A stretch of DNA of 6,786 nucleotides from Candidatus Moraniibacteriota bacterium. Its GTDB lineage: Bacteria; Patescibacteriota; Minisyncoccia; CAIUEV01. The notes beneath the pieces are model-generated. The model searched no databases. It saw only the letters and a program-made list of their open reading frames with translations, and was not told where the DNA came from. This document shows positions 1 through 4,267 of this stretch, in pieces; within the stretch, counting starts at the first letter, position 1; every line of letters starts with the position of its first letter. The DNA is taken from positions 1 to 6,786 of the forward strand of contig VGKB01000040.1 in assembly GCA_016867255.1 (NCBI GenBank), written 5' to 3'. Made by a program: the position numbers and the translations under genes.

Positions 1-175
1 CCAGTAGCTGTTCAATGAGCCGCAAAGGGAAAATAAACATCATAAAAAAGACTATTCCGGCAATAATCACTTCCGAGCGAAAATTTTGCTCCGTTTTCCA
101 GACGTAGACAATTCCCCTAAGAGCGTAACGAAAACTCTCCGTAAAATAGTTTACTTTTTCTTTTATTCCCGGCAT
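1..175 (-). CDS. dgkA: DgkA-family diacylglycerol/undecaprenol kinase, N-terminal part
   Basis: This is the first 58 codons of a gene that runs off the left edge. I translated it directly from the reverse strand, starting at the ATG at 175-173 (MPGIKEKVNYFTESF...). The N-terminus has the DgkA pattern: an amphipathic helix with SFRYALRGI, then the conserved KTEQNFRSEV segment, where the family carries its essential Glu and Asn-Phe-Arg, and then a first membrane helix (VIIAGIVFFMMFIF). Small membrane kinases of this family phosphorylate diacylglycerol or, in the Gram-positive-like branch, undecaprenol, the carrier lipid of wall and surface glycan synthesis. The sequence cannot separate these two substrates. 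The gene is divergent from folD with a 78-bp gap. Its own leader has no strong Shine-Dalgarno sequence. The catalytic C-terminal part lies outside the window. Confidence 0.8.
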   Translation of the reverse strand, partial: MPGIKEKVNYFTESFRYALRGIVYVWKTEQNFRSEVIIAGIVFFMMFIFPLRLIEQLL

Positions 176-190
176 GCTTATCTTAATGTC

Positions 191-223
191 GTGTTAGTGA
201 TTAGAATGAAGTTATTCTAACAC
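191..223. promoter_or_regulatory. Palindromic divergent control region, dgkA/folD
   Basis: The 78-bp gap between the divergent genes contains two nested perfect inverted repeats. GTGTTAG (191-197) pairs with CTAACAC (217-223), and TTAGAAT (201-207) pairs with ATTCTAA (214-220) around a 6-nt centre. Because of the symmetry, a -10-like TAGAAT reads toward folD at 202-207 and toward dgkA at 219-214. The dgkA copy is preceded by TGT, which resembles an extended -10. I see no good -35 on either side. It could be a pair of back-to-back promoters, an operator for a dimeric regulator, or both. The assignment rests on motif and position only. Confidence 0.35.
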
Positions 224-253
224 AAATTTTAAAAGTGAGGAATTTTTATTGTT

Positions 254-1081
254 ATGCGTATTATTAACGGCAAATTAATCGCGGAAGGATTGTTAAGCTC
301 TTTACGGCAAGACATCCGAAAATCCAAAAACCGGCCCACTCTCGCGGTTGTCTTAATCGGTGCGGATAAAGCTTCCCGGCTTTACGTCAAACTAAAAAAG
401 AAAGCGGCCGAGCGAGTCGGGGTTAAGTTCAGCTTGTTCCAATTAAAAGCTTCCGTAAAACAAGGTGAAGCGTTGCGGCTGATTAAGAATTTGAACTGTA
501 GGCAAGAAATCAACGGTATTATCGTCCAACTTCCTCTGCCGGAAAAACTTGGCGCGGATAAGATTATTGGCTCTATTGATCCCTCAAAAGACGCGGACGG
601 CTTTCATCCGAAAAATCTGCGAAAATCCTTGAGGGGGAAAAGAGGGGTTTTACCGGTGTTCCCTTCGGCGATAATGGAGCTTGTCAAAAACACAAAAGTT
701 GCCCTAGAGGAGAAAAAAGCAATCGTGCTCTGCAATTCCCGGACATTTGGCCGGGCAATGTCAGCGGCCCTCGCGCGGGAAAAAATGGCAGTTAGTTTTG
801 TTTTAAAGGAGAATGTTTTTTACAATAAACGAAAAATAAAAGAAGCGGACTTGGTGGTAACGGCACTGGGGGAGCCAGGATTTATTAAAGGTCCAATGTT
901 GAAAACCGGCGCGGTGGTTATTGACGGGGGGATTGCCAAAAAGGACCGAAAGGTTTTAGGAGACGTGGATTTTGCTTCCGCCGCGCCGATTGTCGGCTAC
1001 ATTTCGCCCGTCCCGGGCGGCGTCGGGCCAGTTACTATCGCCTGCCTCTTGAGGAATGTCCACAAACTGGCGGGTAAATAA
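254..1081 (+). CDS. folD: Bifunctional methylene-THF dehydrogenase/cyclohydrolase FolD, divergent NADP site
   Basis: FolD converts 5,10-methylene-tetrahydrofolate to 10-formyl-tetrahydrofolate in the cytosol, using NADP. At 275 aa it is slightly short for the family. The N-terminal catalytic half is well kept: S41-x2-Y44-x3-K48 with the catalytic Lys, GIIVQLPLP at 88-96 with Q92, and the KDADGFHP block at 112-119 with D115. The C-terminal signature PVPGGVGPVTIA (252-263) and the GDVDF block (236-240) are also present. The nucleotide-binding part has drifted. The usual PCTPxG is PVFPSA (134-139). The usual GRSxxVGxP loop is CNSRTFGRA (160-168), keeping only the Ser, the second Gly and a basic residue. 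The CHSxT strand is missing, and the usual DVGI is DGGI. The ATG follows a weak GTGAGG (235-240) at a rather long 13-nt spacing. The gene ends 10 bp before the convergent serine-tRNA half. Family assignment is firm, but dehydrogenase activity or cofactor choice is uncertain. Confidence 0.93.
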   Translation: MRIINGKLIAEGLLSSLRQDIRKSKNRPTLAVVLIGADKASRLYVKLKKKAAERVGVKFSLFQLKASVKQGEALRLIKNLNCRQEINGIIVQLPLPEKLGADKIIGSIDPSKDADGFHPKNLRKSLRGKRGVLPVFPSAIMELVKNTKVALEEKKAIVLCNSRTFGRAMSAALAREKMAVSFVLKENVFYNKRKIKEADLVVTALGEPGFIKGPMLKTGAVVIDGGIAKKDRKVLGDVDFASAAPIVGYISPVPGGVGPVTIACLLRNVHKLAGK

Positions 1082-1091
1082 AAGGTAAAAG

Positions 1092-1142
1092 CGGAAGCGG
1101 GAGGATTCGAACCTCCGGTACCCTTTCGGGCACTCCAGTTTT
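1092..1142 (-). tRNA. tRNA-Ser, 3' half of an interrupted gene
   Basis: Read on the minus strand this is the 3' half of a class II tRNA. It contains loop residues AAA (1142-1140), the 3' anticodon strand ACTGG (1139-1135), and a variable arm at 1133-1118 with a GAAA tetraloop and a 6-bp stem including one G-U. A 5-bp T stem GGAGG/CCTCC closes a TTCGAAT loop (1116-1100). The acceptor strand CGCTTCC (1099-1093) is followed by discriminator G at 1092. CCA is not encoded. The acceptor and anticodon strands pair perfectly with the 5' half at 1630-1595, so I read both as one gene split in the anticodon loop. The G discriminator and variable arm fit serine. Joining CTTG to AAA gives a 7-nt loop with anticodon UGA. 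Whether a mature tRNA is made is unknown, and it may be a pseudogene. Confidence 0.8.
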
Positions 1143-1182
1143 TCCCGCCTTTGGCGGGACCCCGCCGGAGGCGGTGGCAAGA
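1131..1182 (-). repeat. 52-bp direct repeat, copy A (double hairpin plus tRNA anticodon-arm flanks)
   Basis: This is identical over 52 bp to 1548-1599, at an offset of 417 bp. The match continues imperfectly to 1124 (59 bp with two mismatches). On the minus strand the repeat consists of TCTTG, a 35-nt core, and AAA-ACTGG-AGTG. The flanks are therefore serine-tRNA anticodon-arm sequence and the core sits in the anticodon loop. The core is two back-to-back hairpins: CCGCC/GGCGG with a TCC loop (1177-1160, extended past a bulged A), and TCCCGCC/GGCGGGA with an AAA loop (1159-1143). This copy is continuous with the 3' tRNA half, but upstream it has lost the rest of the 5' anticodon strand. Confidence 0.9.
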
Positions 1183-1203
1183 ATGATGTGTACCCCGTAT
1201 AAT

Positions 1204-1293
1204 TGGCGGAGAGGGTGGGAGTCGAACCCACGGCCGCCTTTCGGCGGCAGCAGTTTTCAAGACTGCCACATTCGGCCACTCTGTCACCTCTCC
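1204..1293 (-). tRNA. tRNA-Ser(UGA)
   Basis: This is a complete class II tRNA on the minus strand. The acceptor strand GGAGAGG (1293-1287) pairs with CCTCTCC, followed by discriminator G (1207) and an encoded CCA (1206-1204). The D stem is ACA/TGT. The anticodon stem GCAGT/ACTGC encloses loop CTTGAAA, giving anticodon UGA at 1259-1257, which reads UCA/UCG-type serine codons. A long GC-rich variable arm (CCGCC/GGCGG around GAAA) and a normal T arm (GTGGG/CCCAC with TTCGACT) follow. It lies wholly inside the insertion that splits the other serine tRNA. Its first 10 nt are shared with the end of the nuclease ORF. No separate promoter was found, so it may depend on read-through from upstream. Confidence 0.95.
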
Positions 1294-1538
1294 GTAATCA
1301 ATTTATTAAAAGCTTCTCCTTTTTTATAAGACTTTATCTGCTTTTCTCTTCGATAAGCTTCATTTTTTGTTAAATATTCTTCGCAGTATACAACTTTCCA
1401 AGGAGCATACGCTTTCGTAGATCTCGCCTTACAAGTATTATGCCTCTTCATTCTGGCTTCTAAATCCTTAGCATGCCCAATATAGTATCTGTCTACTTTT
1501 TCACTTTTGAGAATATAAGTTTTGTACATTGGATTCAT
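1284..1538 (-). CDS. Single-domain GIY-YIG endonuclease
   Basis: This 84-aa protein belongs to the small one-domain GIY-YIG nucleases (UPF0213/YhbQ-like). It shows Y8-I-L-K-S as the divergent first motif, Y18-Y19-I20-G21, a catalytic-type Arg in DLEARMKRH (R29), a STKAYAPWKVVY stretch (40-51) typical of this group, and RREKQIKSY with Glu65. Members cleave DNA and are often tied to mobile DNA, but no substrate can be read here. I chose the ATG at 1538-1536 because GGAG lies 11 nt upstream; the ATG at 1529-1527 (MYKTYILKS) is also plausible. A longer open frame reaches 1616, but its extra N-terminus only translates tRNA and hairpin sequence. The stop TGA at 1286-1284 falls inside tRNA-Ser(UGA), so the last four codons overlap the tRNA acceptor region. 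Confidence 0.85.
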   Translation of the reverse strand: MNPMYKTYILKSEKVDRYYIGHAKDLEARMKRHNTCKARSTKAYAPWKVVYCEEYLTKNEAYRREKQIKSYKKGEAFNKLITER

Positions 1539-1547
1539 TATTTCGAA

Positions 1548-1599
1548 CACTCCAGTTTTTCCCGCCTTTGGCGGGACCCCGCCGGAGGCGGTGGCAAGA
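1548..1599 (-). repeat. 52-bp direct repeat, copy B
   Basis: This is identical to 1131-1182. The copy is continuous with the 5' tRNA half, so the anticodon strand CCAGT (1603-1599) runs into CTTG and then the double-hairpin core. After the core it carries a second AAA-ACTGG-AGTG and a decayed start of the variable arm (TTCGAAA instead of CCCGAAA), which leads into the nuclease start codon. The GGAG inside ACTGGAGTG is a candidate ribosome-binding site for that ORF. Confidence 0.9.
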
Positions 1600-1630
1600 C
1601 TGGCCCGTTCAACCACTCCGGCACGCTTCC
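1595..1630 (-). tRNA. tRNA-Ser, 5' half of an interrupted gene
   Basis: On the minus strand this gives acceptor GGAAGCG (1630-1624), TG at positions 8-9, a CCG/CGG D stem around a GAGTGGTTGAA loop, G26, anticodon strand CCAGT (1603-1599) and loop start CTTG (1598-1595). Sequence then leaves the tRNA and enters the double hairpin. The acceptor complements CGCTTCC at 1099-1093 in all seven pairs, and the anticodon strand complements ACTGG at 1139-1135 in all five. All stems being intact argues for either a recent interruption or a gene that is still processed. Confidence 0.8.
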
Positions 1631-1639
1631 ATATCTACT

Positions 1640-1668
1640 AAACTAACAATTAAGTAAACAAAAATCAA
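1640..1668 (-). promoter_or_regulatory. Candidate promoter of the interrupted tRNA-Ser
   Basis: On the minus strand, TTGATT (1668-1663) and TAGTTT (1645-1640) are separated by 17 bp. The -10 box ends 9 nt before the first tRNA base at 1630. Position and spacing fit a housekeeping sigma factor, but both boxes are two mismatches from consensus in AT-rich DNA. If real, this promoter would transcribe the whole tRNA/nuclease/tRNA block. Confidence 0.35.
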
Positions 1669-1676
1669 GAATTCAC

Positions 1677-1698
1677 CTGGATCCCCGAGGATGGCAAC
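1677..1698. repeat. Truncated relic of a palindromic element
   Basis: CTGGATCC (1677-1684) and GAGGATGGCAA (1687-1697) match the two ends of the intact palindrome at 2203-2232, with the central stem-loop missing. The remainder can form only a 4-bp ATCC/GGAT stem. It lies just beyond the glycosyltransferase stop codon, between that gene and the tRNA promoter. I do not call it a terminator because it has no U-tract and a weak stem. Confidence 0.6.
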
Positions 1699-1715
1699 AG
1701 GAGAGAAAGAAAATA

Positions 1716-3260
1716 TTACAAGACTTTGAAAACAGTGTATTCTTTATTGGAAAAAACTTTTTTGAATAAATTTGGTTCGGCCTCAAGGTTAGTGCGAAAA
1801 TCCGGGTGGTCGGAAGCAACGATAACCCACTTAGCCCGGAAGTCAGTTTTAATGCGCTCAAGATTTATCGCATCCTCTCCGGAGGAAATCGCGGCGTACC
1901 TCAAATAGAGTTTTGGGTCATATTGGTTCATAAACTCCGGATCCAGCCCGACAATGTAATAATTTTTCCGGTTCAGGTAGAAATAAAGGGGGAATACGTC
2001 CCAATCGTCCGTAAAAACGATGTCTCCGGGCCGGCTCATGTTTTTAAGGTAGTCGTGGGCTTCTTTGGCGGCCGCCACATTAAAGTCGGCGTTGGAGGCA
2101 GTATCGCGCCAGGCGCGGGACCATTCATTTTTGGCGTAGAAATAACTGGTCACTAGTAAAATAGTAATTAATAATAAAATTCCAATATTTTTTAAATTCT
2201 TTCTGGATCCTCCGGTCAAGCCGGAGGATGACAAACCCTGACGTAATTCTTTGCCCCACGCCTCTATTTGCTTTCCAGTTAAGAGAATACCGGACAAGAC
2301 TGCAAAAAACGGCCAGTACTCCACGAAACGTTTGGATTTCCACTGCATTACCAAAAGAAAAATGCTGAAAAAGAAAACCACCCAGCCAATTCGGGAAATT
2401 TTAAGCTTTTTCCGGAGTGCGATAATTACGGCGCCAAACCAAATTAAAAGCGGGATGTAAGAAATGGAGAGCCAGAACCAAGTGTCGTAAGGATACCATT
2501 CGCCGCCGGAGTATTCCTTGGCCTGAAGCCCCGTCTGCCAGACTTGCAGAAATATTGATTTAATATTTTCGGGGAAGTAGGGATTGATTACCAGTGATAG
2601 AATCGTAGCGATTGCCGGATACAGGACAAGCTTTACGTTTAATTTAGTTTTCATTGCCCAAGAAACGACTGAATAAATCGCAAGAAGCGCCAGCAAAAAC
2701 AGAAAACCGCCGCCGGTGTAAAGCCAGCCGTAGAGAAAAGCTAATATTGTAAGCGGCCAAAGGCGCTTTCGGTGAAGAAAATACAGGGCTAAAAGTAGAA
2801 ATAAAAGGGAAGGCGCGGGGTTGCGGATGAACGCCTGGCGAAAATAAAAATCGGATGGCTCCAAAAAGAAGGCGAGGGTAGTAAAGGGAAGCGCCCAGGC
2901 AAACTTTAATTTACTCAAAAAGATGTACAGCAAGGCGAAAACCAAAGCGAACGAGAACGCGATGAATATCTTGGGTCCAGCTACATTGCCGAATAACAAA
3001 ATAAACGGGACAAGCATTAGATGAAAAAGTAGGTGGTTATCGGTAAATTGTTCATTTAGTGTCGTATAATATAAGTAAGGAAATTTGTGAGGAAGGCCAT
3101 TTTCTAAAATATATTCGGCCATTCCGATATGGTAAAAACTGTCATAGCCGGAAAAATAAGGGTTTTCCGAATTGAATTCTAAGGCGGAAAAGACGCTGAA
3201 GACAACCGCAAATACAATTAACGCCTTGATAGCATGTTGAAGAAAGGTTTTATGCGCCAT
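1716..3260 (-). CDS. Multi-membrane GT-C-type glycosyltransferase (STT3/PMT-like), substrate unknown
   Basis: This 514-aa integral membrane protein starts at the ATG at 3260-3258. The open frame continues upstream but would overlap the fpg zinc-finger codons, and MAHKTFLQHAIKALIVFAVVF is a normal start into the first membrane helix (about 10-27). After it comes an outside loop with GYDSFYHIGMAEYI (38-51), the acidic DxxYxH pattern of GT-C enzymes such as oligosaccharyltransferase STT3. Next come FTDNH (72-76), several membrane helices and a second loop with EPSDFYFRQAFIRNP (134-148). Roughly ten helices end near 375. A soluble C-terminal domain carries DDWDVFP (418-424) and GLDPEFM (438-444); there is no exact WWDYG motif. 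GT-C enzymes move sugars from lipid-phosphate donors to protein, lipid or glycan outside the membrane. The acceptor here cannot be inferred. Residues about 342-353 come from a palindromic DNA insertion. The gene follows fpg after 32 bp without a clear ribosome-binding site. Confidence 0.75.
   Translation of the reverse strand: MAHKTFLQHAIKALIVFAVVFSVFSALEFNSENPYFSGYDSFYHIGMAEYILENGLPHKFPYLYYTTLNEQFTDNHLLFHLMLVPFILLFGNVAGPKIFIAFSFALVFALLYIFLSKLKFAWALPFTTLAFFLEPSDFYFRQAFIRNPAPSLLFLLLALYFLHRKRLWPLTILAFLYGWLYTGGGFLFLLALLAIYSVVSWAMKTKLNVKLVLYPAIATILSLVINPYFPENIKSIFLQVWQTGLQAKEYSGGEWYPYDTWFWLSISYIPLLIWFGAVIIALRKKLKISRIGWVVFFFSIFLLVMQWKSKRFVEYWPFFAVLSGILLTGKQIEAWGKELRQGLSSSGLTGGSRKNLKNIGILLLITILLVTSYFYAKNEWSRAWRDTASNADFNVAAAKEAHDYLKNMSRPGDIVFTDDWDVFPLYFYLNRKNYYIVGLDPEFMNQYDPKLYLRYAAISSGEDAINLERIKTDFRAKWVIVASDHPDFRTNLEAEPNLFKKVFSNKEYTVFKVL
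2203..2236. repeat. REP-like palindromic element inserted in frame in the glycosyltransferase gene
   Basis: A 9-bp perfect stem, ATCCTCCGG (2207-2215) and CCGGAGGAT (2221-2229), has loop TCAAG and is flanked by CTGG and GACAA. It matches the truncated relic at 1677-1698. In the gene it encodes the Ser/Gly-rich run GLSSSGLTGGSRK (about 342-354) at the junction between the hydrophilic segment ending WGKELRQ and the next membrane helix, without breaking the frame. The element resembles the dispersed CTGGATCC...GGATGACA palindromes known from many bacterial genomes. Confidence 0.75.
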
Positions 3261-3292
3261 AGTTTTGTAACCATCTAATAGCAAACAGCTTA

Positions 3293-4153
3293 TTATTTTT
3301 GACACTTTGGGCACCAGAAAGTGGTCCTTTGCCCCTGCTTGAAAGAATCTATCATCCCGCCGCATTCGTTGGGACACGGCTGGTTTTTGCGCTGGTAGAC
3401 TTTACGAATATTGCCGTATTTTCCCGGCAATCCTTCCGGATCGCGAAAATCGCTAACGCTGGTGCCGCGAGCATCCACCGCTTTTATAAGAATTTTTTTA
3501 ATAGATTTGTATAATTTGGCAATCTCCGCTTGGGTGAAATCCCCCGTTTTTCTTTTAGGATTTAATCTAGCCCCAAAAGCTATCTCGCTGGCGTAAATGT
3601 TGCCAATACCGGCTATTATACTCTGATCCATCAAAAATATTTTTAGTGGTTTTTGCTTATTTTTGCTGATTAGTTGCTTTAAAATAGGCAAAGTAAATTC
3701 TTTCGCTAAGGGCTCAATACCTAGATCTTTAAAGTTTTTAGCTATCAAGTTATTAGTTATTGGTCCCGGCAGATAGCGCACCCGGCCGAATTTGCGCAGG
3801 TCGGAAAAGGATAGCTCTTCGTTTTTATCAAGTAGAAATTTAAAGTGAATGTATTGGTTGACTTTTTCCAAAAGCGGGCTGTTTTTAGGGATTTTTGCCG
3901 GCCGAATAAGTAAATGGCCGGTCATTTTCAGGTGAATCCAAAGAGTAAGTTCTTCATTAATTTCTAATAGAATATTTTTGCCCCGGCGGGCGATAGCAGT
4001 GAACTTTTTCCCCGTTAATTTTTTATTTAACTCAGTAAAAGAAATATTGCCAATTATTTTTGGCCAATCAGCCCAGATTTCCTTTATCATTCGACCTACA
4101 ATTCTAGGGCGCAAAAACCTAATAGTAGTCTCAACTTCGGGAAGTTCAGGCAT
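3293..4153 (-). CDS. mutM: Formamidopyrimidine-DNA glycosylase (Fpg/MutM)
   Basis: This bifunctional DNA glycosylase/AP lyase removes 8-oxoguanine and formamidopyrimidines. At 286 aa it is close to the usual length. The start is fixed by MPELPEVETTIRFL, since P2 becomes the catalytic N-terminal nucleophile and E3 is also catalytic. Other features are RRGKNILLE with K59, the IHLKMTGHL loop with M77 that fills the gap left by the flipped base, DLRKFGRVRYLPG, and MDQSIIAGIGNIYASE of the helix-two-turn-helix region. The C-terminal zinc finger has C260, C264, C281 and C284, with R276 in GQRTTFWCP. The first cysteine pair is spaced CxxxC (PCPNEC) instead of the usual CxxC; the second pair is normal. 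It lies downstream of pdaD across a repeat-filled gap and 32 bp upstream of the glycosyltransferase gene, with which it is probably co-transcribed. Confidence 0.95.
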   Translation of the reverse strand: MPELPEVETTIRFLRPRIVGRMIKEIWADWPKIIGNISFTELNKKLTGKKFTAIARRGKNILLEINEELTLWIHLKMTGHLLIRPAKIPKNSPLLEKVNQYIHFKFLLDKNEELSFSDLRKFGRVRYLPGPITNNLIAKNFKDLGIEPLAKEFTLPILKQLISKNKQKPLKIFLMDQSIIAGIGNIYASEIAFGARLNPKRKTGDFTQAEIAKLYKSIKKILIKAVDARGTSVSDFRDPEGLPGKYGNIRKVYQRKNQPCPNECGGMIDSFKQGQRTTFWCPKCQK

Positions 4154-4160
4154 TTGCTGG

Positions 4161-4266
4161 TTTATAAAGCTAAAAGTTTATAAAGTTTGTAAAAGGTGAA
4201 GTTAAGTACCTATGTTGTTAGCTTTTCTTTATGAACTTTAAAAACTTCATGAACTTGACAAACTTG
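4161..4266. repeat. Inverted arrays of a 9-bp AAGTTYRTN unit between pdaD and fpg
   Basis: Most of the 114-bp gap is repeat. On the minus strand, units AAGTTTGTC, AAGTTCATG, AAGTTTTTA and AAGTTCATA follow each other with an exact 9-bp period (4265 to 4230), starting 2 bp after the pdaD stop codon. On the plus strand the same unit recurs near 4174-4191 (AAGTTTATA, AAGTTTGTA), with a partial copy at 4161-4169. The two arrays face each other, so AAGTTTGT (4183-4190) pairs perfectly with ACAAACTT (4258-4265), and shorter AT-rich pairings are possible inside. No GC-rich stem with a U-tract is present. A mRNA end or processing structure, or a phased binding site, is possible. Confidence 0.7.
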
Positions 4267-4267
4267 T

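Larger units (their letters stand above)
1143..1594 (-). mobile_element. Composite insertion in the tRNA-Ser anticodon loop
   Basis: This 452-bp block separates the two serine-tRNA halves. In minus-strand order it holds the double-hairpin core of repeat B, a duplicated piece of anticodon and variable arm (ACTGGAGTG, then TTCGAAA), a GIY-YIG nuclease ORF, a complete tRNA-Ser(UGA), a 21-bp spacer, and the core of repeat A. The 52-bp repeats bounding it, the nuclease gene and the tRNA target site resemble a homing or endonuclease-driven insertion. No space is left for a group I intron core. Two origins fit equally well: a long target duplication made during insertion, or a tandem partial duplication of an already interrupted tRNA gene. 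Short-read misassembly at the repeats is also possible. Confidence 0.55.

Noticed and set aside
956..1287. Two long minus-strand open frames (107 and 96 aa) covering the tRNA region and the folD end
   Set aside because: They translate tRNA-Ser(UGA), repeat A, the 3' tRNA half and the antisense of folD. Peptides such as VGSTPTLSA and WVRLPPS are typical of translated tRNA T-arms, so these are not genes.
1143..1594. Group I intron in the tRNA anticodon loop
   Set aside because: The position is right, but almost all of the insertion is taken by the nuclease ORF, a complete tRNA and two hairpin repeats, leaving no room for a catalytic core.
1131..1599. CRISPR array
   Set aside because: There are only two repeat copies, 52 bp long and rich in hairpins, separated by 365 bp of coding and tRNA sequence.
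1539..1616. N-terminal extension of the nuclease frame (26 extra residues)
   Set aside because: The extension is a translation of the tRNA 5' half and the double hairpin. The GIY-YIG domain begins at MYKTYILKS, and a start at 1538 with an upstream GGAG is more likely.
1677..1698. Rho-independent terminator after the glycosyltransferase gene
   Set aside because: The stem is only 4 bp and no U-tract follows on the minus strand. It matches the ends of the palindromic element instead.
1806..2156. Plus-strand 116-aa open frame
   Set aside because: It is antisense to the well-supported glycosyltransferase gene, with no recognisable domain and no ribosome-binding site. It is a shadow frame.
3261..3377. 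Upstream start for the glycosyltransferase (39 extra residues)
   Set aside because: It would overlap the conserved zinc-finger codons of fpg, and the extra residues are the shadow of that gene in another frame. The ATG at 3260 leads directly into the first membrane helix.
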